This document shows, piece after piece, positions 1 to 13,973 of a DNA stretch of 64,000 nucleotides (positions are counted from its first letter, which is position 1; the number at the start of each line of letters is the position of its first letter). Origin of the DNA: Apteryx mantelli (lineage: Eukaryota; Chordata; Aves; Apterygiformes; Apterygidae); NCBI RefSeq assembly GCF_036417845.1, contig NC_089981.1, positions 83,059,268 through 83,123,267 of the forward strand. The letters are read 5' to 3'. The notes beneath the pieces are model-generated. The model was given only the letters and a program-made list of their open reading frames with translations, was not told the DNA's origin and did no database searches. A program made the translations under genes and the position numbers.

Positions 1-1784
1 ACTGTCACGGTGGCACATTTATTGGCATATCACATATTTGTATCAAGCAGCTTTTCCAGTTCTTAACTCCTTCCCATTTCCCGAAGGTTTTTCTAGCAAT
101 AAAACCAGGATGTTTCAAGCTAACGAGTCCAAAGACTCAGATCAACTAAAGAGAATAAATATATCATCAGGTGAGCCAGAGGGACAAACAGGCAAATTTT
201 CAAGCAAGCTTTACAACTTAAATTAAAAAAAAAAAATGCAAAGGAGCCTTTCCAGCTCAAAGGCTGAACAAGCCACATGGAGCACCGTGGGGGCAGCAGG
301 CTCCCCGCGCTTCTGCTTTCTCCGCGCACCCGGGCGCAGCGAGGCAGAGGGAGCCCCAAACCAGGACTTCCCCCCCCTCCATGGCAGTCCCGCAAACCAT
401 GGCCTGATCCCGAAGGCTCCTAATTAAGCGCTGTGCAAACGCCTCCTTCGGAGCAGGGCCGGGTAATCAGTGTTAGGTTACTCAGCACTGGCTTGCAGGG
501 ATGGGTCCTATGGGAAGCCGGTCCTACCCCCCACCTCCCCTTGACCTCAGAGGAGGCAGGACTGCTGCGGACACGGTACAGGATAAATAAGATCTCAATC
601 AGGATGCAATTTTCAGGCTGCCACACCAGTATTCCTGCTCTTACTCTGCTTATATGCTACACCGTTTTGTGGAGACATCACGGAAACGTCGCGTTTGGCA
701 CATTTCTTCAATATTGCACAATCACCTGGTTCATGTTGGATCTCAAAATCCTGTATACCTCTGTCTGAAGCTGAGAAAGGACATGCTACTTCAACGGGCA
801 CCAAAAGGGATGCAGTGGCTTGTTTTTGTTTTTGTTTAAGGGGCTCATAAGCAAAGTGAGACAAACACAGAAGCTCCGGCCCAAATACATGCTGCAGCTT
901 TGCTGTCAGAGAGATTAACATGGGAAAGGCTTCGTGCAGGAGCCTTACATAAACAGCGATACAGACACTCACAAGTAACCTCTGGGACAGACCGAGGCAG
1001 CACACCACCGAGCCACAGCTGTGGAGGCACAGAGGAAGGAAATTTATGGCCAGAGTCCACGCATTTAAAATTAAAGGCTCCACGGCAACATTAGCTACAT
1101 TCCCTTAGTCATATCCATTCTGTGAAGCAGGTAAAGGTGCAATTCAAAGTGAAGGGACTCTAGAGCTTAGACATTACCCCATGTCTTGCAGGCTTCCTCC
1201 TACAAGAAGTTAAGTGATCATAAAGAGCTGGACCATATGACACTTCAGTTCATAGCACAAAGGTAATGATACCTTTTAAAAATAAGCTTTGACAGGCGTA
1301 TGTAACATCCCTGCACTGCTGTATGCATTTGTAATGTTGCAAGAAACACCTGCAGGGCAAAACAATGTCATTTCAGTACTGCATCTTGCTAACATTTCTA
1401 CAGTGGGGTCTGAACTTTCACATAACGAACAATCATTTTTGCATACAACTGTGGGGGTTTTTTATAATTTCTTTTGAAGAAAAAGCAATGACCGTGACAT
1501 TTAATAGAAATCGCAGGGAGTTTCTATATGAAATGAATTGCTGCTGCCTGCCGCAACCTGATACACAGAAGAGACACGTGCTACAGACTCCTTTTATCCC
1601 TTTAAGGCTTCTCATGCAAATGCTGACAAAGGCCATCTTTGCTTAGCTTATGAGAAGTGACACCACGACAGCCCATGGCAAGGTGGCTGTGCACTACTGA
1701 TATTTTTGTTGTTCTGCTCAGCGGAGCCTCAAGAAGAGAAATAATCAGAGCGAGACTCAAACTCAGGTCTCCTGCACAAATACC

Positions 1785-2235
1785 GAGAAGCCCCGCGCAA
1801 GCGCTCGCGGACACATCATCTTTCAAAATGAAGTATAGTCGGGTCAAACGCAGGGACAAATCCGCTCGCACGCAGCACCCTCGCACTGTTGTAGCATGGT
1901 TGCAGGGTCACTGTGACGGCCCCTGAGGAATTCCCCCCGGGGAAATGGGGGGATCTCCTGGCAGGTGCCGGTGTCATGTCCAGCCTGGTGCCACCTCCCC
2001 CTGCAGAGCCCCTGCCCTGGGGACGTGGTGGGGGATTTCTGGCAGCAAAGTGCTGCCGACGGCGGTACTTCCCGCGCCGTGGAGGGGGCTGGTGCAGCCG
2101 GCAGGTTACGCTGAGCAGCCTTTGCAGCATCTCTAACCCAGGCGCGAGGACGAAGGGGTCCGCACCCGGGAGCGAAAGCCTCCGTTGCACTTCCACTGCA
2201 GTCCCTCCACTAATCCCTTCTCCCCTGACCTTCTA
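1785..2235. promoter_or_regulatory. Small CpG-rich block
   Basis: This is a GC-rich patch with clustered CpG (for example around 2055-2090) inside otherwise AT-leaning intergenic DNA. Translations of the overlapping frames are proline- and glycine-rich and carry no domain. It may be a small orphan CpG island. Confidence 0.35.
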
Positions 2236-3240
2236 AAGGGAGCCGAGCGTGAGCACCAATGTGATGCCAGGCCAGGCCAGCCCAGCGGTAAAGCTACAGA
2301 CCTCAACTTATCCTACCCCATGGGCTCTCATGTTCAATCCTGCAGCAATCGCTCCTTTTAGTAACAATTAATTTTGATGCCTGTAAGCAGTGACTTCTTA
2401 CGATTCACTCGTACATCTTTACTACCGTTATCTAAATTTGCATACTGTGCAATACACTGAAACAGTTCCTCATTGAACAGCTTCACACTAGATTCTGATC
2501 ATTTTAAATAATACCAGCGCAAAGGCTCTGGATGTGTTAGCAATCCCCAAGTAAAAGACACTGCAGAAAAATCTCAGTATACAAATTTCTAAACATTGCT
2601 CAAGTTAATTGTTCAAAGATGTCAAGCTTCCCAGCATGAACCAGCTGCGGAGCTGTAAGTAAGCATTGTGGTCTCCTTACTAGGCACATTTCTCTCATGC
2701 CAAACATGGTTACCCCAACCCCGTAATAAAGAATTCTACATCAAAACCCGGTGGTGTTTCAGGAGGATGTTAGTGGGAACTCGTTCAGCAATTAGACGTT
2801 TCGTCCTGTAATAGCTCTAGAGAGATATTAAGCAAAAGTTCTTCCCCTCACACTCCCCTTACTGAACTTTTGAGTCACCCCCCCTAATATTCTGCATATG
2901 TTTTCTTTCCCACCTTGCCAGTGCCTGATAAGAGAAACTTATTACAGTATATAATGCCTTAGTCACTTTGCTCAACCTTTATTGGTGTGCTAAGTTCATA
3001 CTCTAACTTACGTTAAGACAACTTCCTGAATAAAATAGCGTTCGCATATGACTAATTGGGACAAATTCACAGCCGGCAAGACGATGAATCAGCAAAAGGC
3101 TTGGCAAGGACAGCGGCAGGAATCCAGCAGCAGCACAAATCCAGGCGGAGATGAGAGATACGCTTCTGCCCATGGCTTCACACCTATCTGCCCATGGGTC
3201 AAACATCGCCAGGATGGGCACGGTAGGTAGGAACTGTGTT

Positions 3241-3316
3241 GGGACCCATTCGCAGCCCCATTGAAATTCAGGGGCAAAACTTCTGCTGACTTCAGTGGGA
3301 ATAAGACCGGGACCTG
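3241..3316. repeat. Ancient interspersed-repeat fossil (CCATTGA…TGACTTCAGTGGGA type)
   Basis: The words CCCCATTGAAATTCAGGGG and CTGACTTCAGTGGGAATAAG follow each other. I recognise this wording from a very common decayed repeat in bird, crocodile and turtle genomes, but I cannot name the family with confidence. Confidence 0.4.
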
Positions 3317-3845
3317 AGTTTTCTCAAGCATTTTCTCTACAAAGAACACTTCAAGTTTCAGAGCATGGACTGACCAGATGGAGGATTTTAGCAAGAAATA
3401 AGGACTCCCTCCATTTAAGTCACTTGATTTGGTAACTCTCATCACAAGGCATGCTTCTGAAACAACCCCCTGCAGCGCTGGCTTCCCTGGGCTTTTATTT
3501 GGCAATACACCCTTACGATTAGGGAATTAATATTTATTGATTCAGTAAATAAGCACAGTTCTATAGGGAAGGGCACAAACCAATCTAACGATATTTGACC
3601 ACAAAACGTGCCCTACCCACAGCACCCCTGTGGGAGCATTTACTTGAAAGAAAAGTGCCCTAGCATCTCTACGGCGGTGCAGACCCTTGGCTCTTCTACC
3701 AACTGTCAATAATCTAATTGTAGTTACTGCAACTTACTATTTTTAACAATGCAAGAACCTGAGATCCCTGATTGTCGGCTCATTCCACAACAGAAAGGTG
3801 GTTTATCATTCTATCCATCATTATTTATTGAATTCAACCCAAAAT

Positions 3846-3883
3846 GTTTGGTTTGAACCAAACCAGTGGTCACCAAACCAGTG
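3846..3883. repeat. Short palindrome with overlapping direct repeat
   Basis: An 8-bp inverted repeat (GTTTGGTT, two bases, AACCAAAC) occupies 3846-3863. The 12-mer ACCAAACCAGTG occurs at 3857-3868 and again at 3872-3883. It is too short to assign to a family and may be chance or a small duplication. Confidence 0.6.
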
Positions 3884-4116
3884 AAAGGTGAATGCTGCTA
3901 TTTCTCAAATGTGAAATACTGTCTGAAACAGGAGCACGTGGTGAGAGAAAATCTCTTTTTGGCAACTGTGACTTCCACTGGTCTTTTCTGACTTTAGAGC
4001 TTCTCCTCTTCTTCTTGGGCCAGGATCTTGTTTCTTCTTCTTTCCCCATTTGCACAATCAAAATCATTCTTTTAAACTATGAGCACCTCTTCAAGCCTGT
4101 TTGACAGAGTGCATTT

Positions 4117-4127
4117 GGGGGGGGGGG
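4117..4127. repeat. G11 homopolymer
   Basis: This is a run of eleven G residues in otherwise ordinary intergenic DNA. It is a simple repeat. Confidence 0.9.
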
Positions 4128-5159
4128 TGGCTGAAGCCCTGAATGAAGGCTTGGGGGTCCTCAGCTGTTAATGCTAGCCTGCAACAAGGCACAGTGATGG
4201 GACTTGGAAAGTGGAGCCAAAATTTGGCAGGTAAAACACTTTTCTGGAGGTCGGAGATGTTTGTTCAATCTCTGTCCAGCTCAGACCAGGGTTTGGTACC
4301 CACCTGGATGAAGCCTCCCTTCTTCTCTCCCTTTGCACCTCTTTCCTTTTAGCCCAATAACTGCTATTTATAGAGCTTAGAGGTTTAAAACCCTGCTCCA
4401 AATCAGAGAAAATGGAGCCTGGGGGACAGCTGTCCCCGCTGGGGGCCACAGGCCACCCGTTCCACGGCGACTTTGCCCGCTGGGACACCCTGGGCTGCAG
4501 CTGAGCAGCATCTGGAGGGCGCAGGGTGCCCGAACAGCCGGTTTGGTGCTCCGCAGCTCGCTCCTGGGTACATCTGAATACACCAAGTGCTGCTTTCACA
4601 GCCATCTGCTCTCCTCCGCAAAACGGCGGCACAAACACTTCCTTTTCCTCGTTTTTGCCTCAGCTCCGGCTCTCTTGGCACAGACTTTCTCATATGGCTG
4701 CTGTCGCGCAAGGAAACTGGGCACTGGCTGGTTTTCCCTGGGACCAACCAAGTGCTTTTAACCCACATCCGCGGAGCCGGTGAGACACTCCCAATACGCC
4801 GATCACCCCAGAACGCCTCATACCTACCTACCCAGCTAGTTTTACTTTCTTCTTTGCCCAGCTTCCCTTTTGAAGGTACTATAAGCACAAGTGAAACGCT
4901 TTGAGAAGACGTAAGGGGAACCGGACCGGCCCCGCACTGAGGCACCGTGAACGGCGTTTGCATAAGTTATAACCCAGCGCAGGGGAAAGCGCCTTGCTCA
5001 AAAGGAGAAGTGGTTTCTATTTCATGCAGCCATCTGACTCCTACAGCTAGTTATGATCAACAGGAAAGTTTTGAAAGTGGTTCTTTTTCCTTTTTTTTTC
5101 TTTTTTAATCTTTTCCTCCCTTGTTAGTTTGCAGCCTGGACCACAACTTTCTCGCATGA

Positions 5160-5600
5160 ACCCAAAAACCCCCACTCTGAAATAAATTAAAAAATGAACA
5201 TGAATGGGCTCTATTTGTAATTAAAATGCAAACTACTTCACCCGATCAAACATTGAGAACTGCTTCAAAGTCTGTTTTCTTCCTGTTTTGGCATTAAAAT
5301 TGGCTTTCCAATGAAACAGTGTGTTTCTACTTAACATTTCCCCAACTTGGATCTAGCTGAAACACAAAGGACTTGAGGTTTTGTTTGTTTGTTTGTTTGT
5401 TTTCCCACAGCACATCAGAAAATGCAGCGCAAGCTTTAATGGGCATGGCTGTTGTAACACGCCTTTTGGAGGACTGCAGGCATTTATGGGGGAATGAGGT
5501 AATTAATGTATTACTTCAGCGTGCAAAGACAAGTTAGAAGCAGCTGTCTTTCTTCTCTTGATATGGCAACACAATCATTAAAACAATGACTTCTTATATC
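5160..5600. promoter_or_regulatory. AT-rich, motif-bearing stretch, conserved-element candidate
   Basis: This is unique-looking AT-rich DNA with homeodomain-type words (TAATTAAAATGCAAA near 5219, GGTAATTAATGTATTA near 5500). It has no coding or repeat character apart from the GTTT tract at 5379. The texture resembles conserved noncoding DNA near developmental genes. Conservation cannot be tested here. Confidence 0.2.
5379..5403. repeat. (GTTT)n microsatellite
   Basis: This is a short run of tandem GTTT units ending in TTTTCCC. It is a simple repeat, probably polymorphic. Confidence 0.9.
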
Positions 5601-5884
5601 TTTTTCTCCCCCCGCCCCCCGTGTTCACAGACCACTCAAGTCACTTGTAGGTTGTAAGCCGAAGCTTTAAGAGATCGCTGTATTTACAGGACCGGTAATT
5701 TCTCTCTCAGATACGCTGGTCTCGTATTATTTATTTGAGGTGGCAAAATGAAAATCATTGTAGTGATCCCTTTAAGGAAAAGCTGGCATTAAAGTGAACT
5801 CACGAGTTTCCAAATCCTAAACTCAGCCCTTAAAAAATGATTTTTTTTTTTTAATCCATTGCTCTGCCAGCCTCAGGTTTTCCA

Positions 5885-6330
5885 GCATTGAAGCTAGAAT
5901 TACAGCCTTCACGGAGGCGGCGAGCAGTGAGCTGGGCCGGTCCAGCCAGCTGCGGGAGGTGTCGGGTACCCAGAGCCTGGACCCCACCGGTCCTGGTGAA
6001 CCAGGCTGCCTGGAGGAGGCATCCGGTATCGCCGCTTCCAGCCTGGCCCAGACCAGGCGGGGAGGCGACGGCGGGGTGAATAAACCAGTGTTTGTAACTC
6101 GCAGGGTCAAGGAGCACATCGCTGCTCCGGGCAGAGCTACGCGCTTTGCCAGCTCGATAACAACGGGGCCGAGACCCAGCAGGTTACAGTTCCTTTTGTT
6201 TTCTTCCAGTTAATTAAATGATCAATTGCAGTATTGGCTCCGCGCCACGGCGGTGCCAGCTAAAACGAGCTCCCCAGGTTGCCAGAGGATAATCAATAGC
6301 CGCCACTTCCAGCGGCGGGGCAGGTTTTAT
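5885..6330. promoter_or_regulatory. Small CpG-rich block
   Basis: Raised GC and CpG content over about 450 bases stands between AT-rich flanks. The AT-rich DNA on its left is a conserved-element candidate. No exon, TATA box or repeat was recognised, so promoter status is only a possibility. Confidence 0.35.
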
Positions 6331-9300
6331 TTCAGTACCAATCAGCAAACCGTAGAAGCAGGACACCGCTGTTGTTCACAGCAAGTGGAGATCTCCGCCT
6401 GCCCACAGAAAAATCCTGATGAAGGCAAGGAGTCAGAGCTTTAGCCTGGGATATGGTTTCACTTCTCTACCGTAGACTTCCCACATGACCACAGACTAAA
6501 CACTTAGGTCCAGATCTGCAGGGAGATTCAGACATCTGAGATAAAAATCAGTTGGACTTAGGTACATAGTCTGTGCATCTGGGCCTTGAAGAGCAAGACG
6601 CAGTTCCCATTTGTTAATGGTATTATAGGTACTTTCCAGTGCCGCAGCAGAACAGCAGCAACTCAGTTACGGAAGGCAAAGTCCACGGGAGAGCCGAGGA
6701 AAGGCAGGGAATGAACATCCGGCGCCATCCGACCACAAAGCAGCAGTCTGAGCACCGTGTCTGGAGTCTTGTCCCGAGGGCTATCCGCCTCCAGCCAGCA
6801 ACAGCAGAGACCGAATTCCCCGTTGCTCGCTTCCAGATGGTCTTTGGTTCAAACTCTCTGTACCCAGGGACTTTAGCTGGAGACACTATGAAGTGCGGGA
6901 AAGGTGAGGCACGGACAGGTGACACATGGGCCACCAGTGCTGGGTGGCTGGTGCACTTTGGTAGGTGGGAAAACTAAAGAAAAACTAGTTAAAGCATAGA
7001 ATGGGCTGGGGGCATTCCTATATAGTTTATGAAGACTTCAGCAGTGCTGGCAGGTTATGGTCGGCGCTCATAGGTACAGCACTGCAGAGAACAGCAAAAC
7101 CCTGAGTTCATACGTCAAAAGATATCAACACAGGTTGGAAAGAGTTTGCCAAGGAACTGAGTAAGCAAAATTCAGAACCATAATGACAAAGTTGGTGCAT
7201 CAAACCTCTCTTTGCTATCTGAGATCAAATATTAAGTAATGAAACTGTTTATCAATAAGAGGCAACTGATGAGCGTGGGAAACAAAGATCTCATAGGAAC
7301 TGGATCTAGATAAGAATGACCACAGACCTCACCATTTTCGGAGCCAAATAAAATTTGTTTATGCTGCCAGCTTTTGCTCAATACAGCTCTTTAGTACATA
7401 TAGGTATTCATGCACCAGTAGGGCAGGGAGAGAGAGATGCACACAAATCAAGTTTGTTTTTTTCCTATTGTCTTGAAAGGGAGAAAAAACATTTATTCAT
7501 GTTCATGGATGTGATTTTCGCTTTTAGGTATTTGAAAAGCACTCAATAAAAAGTAAAGGAATGTTTGCCCTGCATCGCTGAACTCAGGTCTAGATACTTG
7601 GCTAGAACTAGATGCAGGAAGCATGACCAGAACTAAGCTGGTAAACTAATAAATGCTTGTAGCTAAAACACCAAAAGTACAGATAGCAAAACAAGAGGCA
7701 AGTCTTCCGGTTTATCATGAGCAAAATTACCTCACCGAAAAACTGAACAGCAAGGTCGGAAATCAATTAAGTTCCATCACTATTTTATGGCTTCTGCCAT
7801 TATAAAACAAACTTCAGAAGGAGCATGCCGATAGCATCCATACCACTCATCTCCGTTACTAGAACTGCTACACAAAACTGCGAGACAGCAGTAGTGCCAG
7901 CAAGCTTCTCCCGGTGCAAGCAAGCGGAGGCCTGCACACAGCAGCTCGTGAACTGCTGATAGGATGAGCAGTCGAGCATTAAACCGTCTTCCCCCAAAGC
8001 AACAATGCAAGAAGATCTAATTGGCAGAGAAGAACATGGTTTCTGGAGGAGGAACCCATTCTGATGTTATAACTGCAACAGTTTTGCAGGCTTCGGAATT
8101 AATTTAAACTTGAAAACAACAATAAAAAAAATTAGGTACCAAGATGCTCAATTCATATCAATAATCTCACCTATGCAAGGAGAGCAGACACGAGGTGCCC
8201 CCAGCTCTGCATCGGGCAGAGCGCCGAGAACCGTGCCGCTCCAGCTGTGCGGCTTCACCAGGGAAAACTGGAAACGTGGCCACAAAAATAAAACCCAGCA
8301 GAAACCTCCCTCATCCCCCTGAAATACAAACAAGCAGGCTGAGCTCATCCAAGAGGTCAGCTGGTTGCCATGCCTTTGACTTCTTTGAGATCACATATAC
8401 CTCCAGTGAAATTCCCAGGGACAGAGCCCAACTTTCCAAATTCATGGACCTGAGCAATAACCAATAGCCCTCCTGGAAGGGATTTTTACAAGTAAAAAGT
8501 CCCTCACATATATTTTGTTTTCCCCCCAGTCAAGAAAAGATAAGCAGTTTGCACAATATAACTTCATCTCCTTTTCCTATAAAGCAAACGCGTTTTAAAA
8601 AAATGGGCTGAAAAAGAGTTAAATGAGTTGAAAGCTACCAAGGAGCCGTGCTTATTTTGGAAAACACAGGATCTCATGTCCAACAGCCCTCATCCATTTG
8701 AAAAGTCTCCACACGACCTCAGCATTTCTGTAGCATCTGCGAGCACCCTCCAGCATCTGCTGCTGTGGATGGTGAGGAAATTGCTCCCGTGGAAAGAGCC
8801 ACGAGGTTCTGCCTATCCCATCTGCGACGGCACAACCAGGCAACTTTTTCCAAAATAAACCAGAAGAGTGCACATCTCGGTGCAATATTTAATTTGCACA
8901 GAGGCACACTCGCCTAGAGGGCTATGGCCCGTGCCAGACGCAGGAGTGCTTCCCGCGCCTGGATGCGGCCGGCGTTGCAAAGCCGCGTGCCAGGGGAGCA
9001 GGGCGAAGTTCTCGCAGTCTCGTCGGAGGTGTATGAGGAAAGCATAATTTCCTGGAGTTAGGCACCACACCTGACCAGAGAAAGTCGGTCTTATCGATTA
9101 GCATCTCTCCTGCTGGCCCTCCCTGATCTCTCCTGCCTGGGAGACTCCTCCCGGGTGCCTGGTGCTGCTAAACAGCAATTACAGCCTAAACACCGCCCTA
9201 AGTCTGTGTTGTAAAACGGCTTGCGAGCTGCCCAGCACTGCAAAGTCTGGCTGGGGCAGTGGGATGCTGCCTCTGTGCTGGCACGTTGCCAGCTCTGGGA

Positions 9301-12300
9301 ACGTCCGTCCGTCCTTCCAAAACCTACGGCAGAGTTCGCGCCCTGCTCTAGCGCAATTCTGGTCTTTTCCGAGGGAGACTGTAATTTCTGCTGAGCGTGT
9401 TGTGTTTAACAAGCCCGGTGTTCACATGACTGTATTTTCTTGAGGGCAATTATGCGCGGTTACCCTTCCGGGCTGGATGTGTCCACGTCTCCCAGGCAAC
9501 TCCAGCACCAACAGCCTTTTTCTTCTCTGCTCAGCAAGGCCAAAAGTTCTCCTTATTCCTTTCAGATGACAGCCCGGCTGGAAACATTCGTAATCTGTCA
9601 TGTGGCCAATGGCATATTGCAAATCTCTTGGGTTAGTACTCTGGTGAGTGGCTTCCCCTCTGATTTTCAATTTATCTCCAAGCCTAGGAACTAGGGCCCA
9701 GCTATGAAAAGCTGTATCTCCATTTCCCTCGGTGCCAGCTCCCCTGGGCAGTTTAGCACGAGGTTTTGGTGAAGCTGAGGCACAGGGATTTTGATGGGAA
9801 ACCATGGTCTACAGCACACGGTGGGGTCCCGGTGCGACCACGTCTGCGGCCCACCACGCGCGCAGCCGGCAGCCCTGGCGGCCCCGCGGTGGCACCGAGA
9901 GGAGGCTGCCTTGCTGCCAGCCCGAGCGGATGTGAGGGCAGAAGAAAAGGAGGAAGGGCACCAGGCAGGAGCAGGTTTTGTAACCCCTCCCTTTCACAAA
10001 AATCCCTAGTGCAGTGAGCAAACTCCCCGACGTTTGGCTGCAGCAGGTTATGAGCAGCAGTTCCTCAGTTACAAGAACAGGACACTTCTCAAAAATTGTT
10101 TTGTCTCTAAATAGGTTGGCTGATGCTGCTGAGGGCACTAACTTCTAGACGAGCCCTTTCCCCTTTGCAACGCCATTCTTCTTCCCAACTGCATGGGCAT
10201 GGCCGTCCCCCCCATGGTAAAAGGAGCAGATGAAAGGTTATATTAAAGTCAAGAGGACTTCCATGAGAGCAGGGTGAAGGTCTGGCCTCCTTGCTTGGTT
10301 GCAGACCGTTTTGGGGGGAAAGAGAAGAGGTGAGCGTGGGAACAGAGGGGCTTTCCCTGGGCATCACAGCGGGCTCTCCCTGCAGAGGTCCCTGAGGTCC
10401 TGAGCAGCCAGGGGGACTGGCAGAAGGACAGAGGCGGCAGGAGAGCACAGGGATCGTAAACATCTGACTTGGGGATGAAGCAGTTTCAGGAGAGGGACGG
10501 CAGGGCACAAGAGGTAAAATGGGAGCTACCAACACAGCGTTTCCTGCTAAGCATGTCCCGCACTTGCTCAGCTTTCCAGGGAGAAAACAGCGGGAGGGAG
10601 AGCGAGGAGGGATCTGATGAGGAGCCATGGCAAGGTCTCCACCAAAATGTTACCCCAGGTGTAGAAGATGAGATTTTTTTTGTCTCTGAGGGACGTGACA
10701 TGCGGTAACAGCCTGCTTGCAGAAACATTCGGTTGTCTGTCTTCAGAAATAGGCTGAACAGGGAGTTTTTCTCCTGATCTAAACCAAAAAAAATAGTGAG
10801 CCAGAGAAAAGCAAACTTCAAAACCCGAGCGCTTTCGCAGAGCGCAGACGCAGCGCTGCTCTCAGCTGCCGGGAGAAAACTTTTTCCCTAGGCGCACACG
10901 GCATGATCCACTGCTGTGATCTACTCCCGAAGCACCTCGTGGTAGCGGTTCAGGCTGCTTCTGCTTGTTTGAACTGCTGAAATATACTTTATGCTCTCCA
11001 GTGCATGGTCTGGCACTTATGTAAAGCCACTGGATAATTAAAAAAAGGCACTGGGCTTTAAAACGCAGAACTGCAACATATTAATATCAGCACTGATTTT
11101 TACATGACTTAACATACATAGAAAATACAGCTGACTGTATTTCCTAAACGTTTAAAGGACGAGTGATACTGAGTTGCAAAGTACTGCTCTCTATGACAGG
11201 CATTGAGGGAGCATCTGGGTGTGAAGGGAGTCAATGATGTCATAAATTCTGTCATCTTGTGTATTTTGGAACATGATTTATTTGTATGCATTGAAATGAC
11301 AGCTTTTCTGGTAATTTCGCCCTTTCCCAGCAAAGAAGCCTTAACATCCTTGCTGGAAATTGTACTATTTATGCAGTAAATCCTGCTTCTAAAATTGCTT
11401 CAGATCACAAGTTATGTAACCTAAACAGATGGAGTTTTTGAACAATTTTTTGTATGTCAATTCATATTATAATCTACACAGGCTGCAATCATTTATCAGC
11501 TCATTTGCAGTGCAGAGAAAATTGACTGAGGATTTAAAATAAGCACTTAAGATACACTTCCCTAGGGACGCTTACGCCAGTGACAAGACTGTCACTAAAT
11601 AATAGTAATAATCATGCTTATTAGGGACTTTCCTCATTCTTACAAAGAACTCCGTGTGATATACATAATAATATGCACATTATATTTTGACCAGCATCCC
11701 GCAAAGCCATGGTTATATTTACACACCGAACGGTCACAGAAATCGATGTGGTTACCTGCAGCCCTGCCATCGAGTTGGATGTGTGAGAGTATTTGTGAGA
11801 TCAAACGGGTGAACAGGCAGGAAGGAGGAACTTAAAAAGAGCTGGAGAGAAAACAGGCAAGGAAAGGTAATCAGTATGAACAGCCCTGACTTCAACTGCT
11901 CAGCAATACTAAGCCTTATAGTTACGAAGTGTCCGCCCAGCCTCCAGCTGATGATGCACGTACACTTTAAAAGCCAATAACTATTTTTAAAATTCCCATT
12001 AGTTTAATAGTCCTCGTGCTAACACTCACAATCAGGCAGAGAAAAATCCTAAAAGGCTCAAATACACTTGCGCAGATTTTACCCTTGTTCGCTACTAATG
12101 TGGCTGTTCTTATTTGATATGAGTTTAAGATAAAAAGTGAATTGAGAGCACAAGGAACTAGACAGAGAAAGAGGATGAAAAGGGATGGGAGAGAAAGGTA
12201 GGAAGCAAAAGTTATTCCAAAATAAAATAAATGTAAATGGGTTATCTAGGTGCTCTTAAAACTGAAGGAGACTTGATCAGATGAGTTTGGGGGGAGAAGA

Positions 12301-12599
12301 GAAAGGAAGAATTTGAGCCAAAATCTAGTTTGCTATCAAGCCAAAGTTCAGCCTAGGCTGAAAAAGCCCACCACATTTAAATATCATCTTAGTCCAACCA
12401 CATTATATACTTTTGTCCCATTCTGTGGGAATTCCGCATGTGACATCCTTGCATATTTGGGACCAAACTGTAATCTAAGGCTGAAACCACGGCAAGAAGC
12501 TGTGCCGCAGGAGAGCTTTCAAGAAAGCCTCAGAAAGCCAAAGCAGAGCTCCTGGAAGGCTGTAGTGCTTTCTGCAACAGCAAAAGCAAAAGGAAGGCA
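6331..12599. other. Intergenic DNA
   Basis: I see no gene. GC-richer patches occur near 8930-9010 and 9820-9950 but are small. A possible decayed repeat lies near 6505-6590 (TTAGGTCCAGATCTG… wording). The remainder is AT-leaning unique sequence with short chance frames on both strands. Confidence 0.65.
11340..11540. promoter_or_regulatory. AT-rich stretch, conserved-element candidate
   Basis: This is a unique-looking AT-rich sequence with words such as GCTGCAATCATTTATCAGC and TCATTTGCAGTGCAG near 11482-11515. It has no repeat or coding signal. It is listed only because its texture differs from neutral intergenic DNA, and the support is weak. Confidence 0.18.
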
Positions 12600-12880
12600 C
12601 GATCCAGCAGCCGCGCTGGGTGCTGGGCGCAGGGCGCAGAGCTCGAGCTGCGTGGCTCTGACGGCCACCTGAGGATACCTGCTCTTACACCACCCCGCGG
12701 CTTCGTTGCAGCACGGGGCTTTGCTGAGCTGGATTTCGTTGGCTGGTGGCGTAAGATGCCTGGCGCGGGCTTTGGTCCAAGCTACCCAACGCCTTCGGGC
12801 TGGGGCTCGCCGCCGTGCTGCAATTTCGCCGCACGGTCGTGCTCCGGCTGGGGACGGAGGGAGCATCGCAGGACCTGCTG
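12600..12880. promoter_or_regulatory. Small CpG-rich block
   Basis: This is a short GC- and CpG-rich patch flanked by AT-rich DNA. Frames on both strands stay open over it, but the translations have no recognisable family. It is probably a small CpG island or a GC-biased segment. Confidence 0.4.
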
Positions 12881-13973
12881 CAGAGCAAAACCTTCTGGTT
12901 TGTTCCGATCTTTCACTTTCCTAAAGCCAAAACACCTCCTTTGGCTAACGTTTTCAGAGGACTAACCTAGAAAATTTACCCAGAGCGCTGGAAAGCCCTA
13001 CGCTCATGCTGGGGAGATCTGCACAAAAAAGCACAAGGCGCGAGGAAGATGAGGAATCTGCGGCTGCCCGCAGCCAAGGGCAGCACCGTCAGCCCTTTTC
13101 TCTTCCCACCTTTGACAACAAACCTTCCAGTAAATGTTTCTGAACAGGACAGTAAAAAACAAAGTCAACAAAAGTGTTTGAATCCACATGTGGTTACAGT
13201 CCCTAAATTCCCCTTAAACTTTAATTTTTTTCCTCTTATAATGTCTTTAAAACTGGCGAGAGCAACAGATTTGAATGGCGCATCAAGTGATGGAGGTGAT
13301 CTGACGGTAGAAGGAATGCAATATTTCAAAGCCAGCCCCAGTTTTAGCCAGAAAGTTGCCATTTCATTGTATATAATGCTATGTAACACCTTGAGCTCCT
13401 TCGCTTCCAGACTGGGGGCTCTACATACCGGGTACTACTAATGGGAGAAAAATTATAATGGGATTCTAATTGATCCAGGATCTAGGCCAGTGACTAATTT
13501 AGTCAGGGGCGCTTTTTTTATTAGATAAAACTTCAAAGATCTCTTTATTTTTCACAAAGAAAGAAATGAGCTTCTGCTGCTGCTTGTAAATATATGTAAA
13601 TGTTCAGCTGCACAGATTTTTGCTCAGGCTTAAAAAGCGTGCTTGCTTTTAGGATAGCTCATCCCTGGATGATGTAATTTACTTGACTGGGTATTTTCTG
13701 CTCTTGCGCAACTGTGTTAGTCAGTCTAAGCAGATTAACCTAAGCACCAGCCCGGCTCTCCGTTCGCCAAACAGTTATTCAGTGCGCTGCAAAAAAAAAG
13801 GACTGTTGTTTTGGGGAGGCAAAAGGATCGCTTCTCTATGCCCGAGATGACTTTCAGCCGGGTGGAAGTCTGTTTGTGTGTAAATAGGTCTAAAAGCCCC
13901 GAGGACTAACTGACCGGCCTGAGCTGGATGCTGTGTTTGCACTTACGTAACAGGAGCAGCACGAAGAGGAGAG

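Larger units (their letters stand above)
1..5159. other. Intergenic DNA, left edge
   Basis: No gene is supported here. The stretch is mostly AT-leaning unique sequence. A small CpG-rich patch lies near 300-440, a larger one at 1785-2235, an ancient repeat fossil at 3241-3316, a short palindrome and direct repeat at 3846-3883, and a G run at 4117. All open frames are short and match nothing I recognise. Confidence 0.7.
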
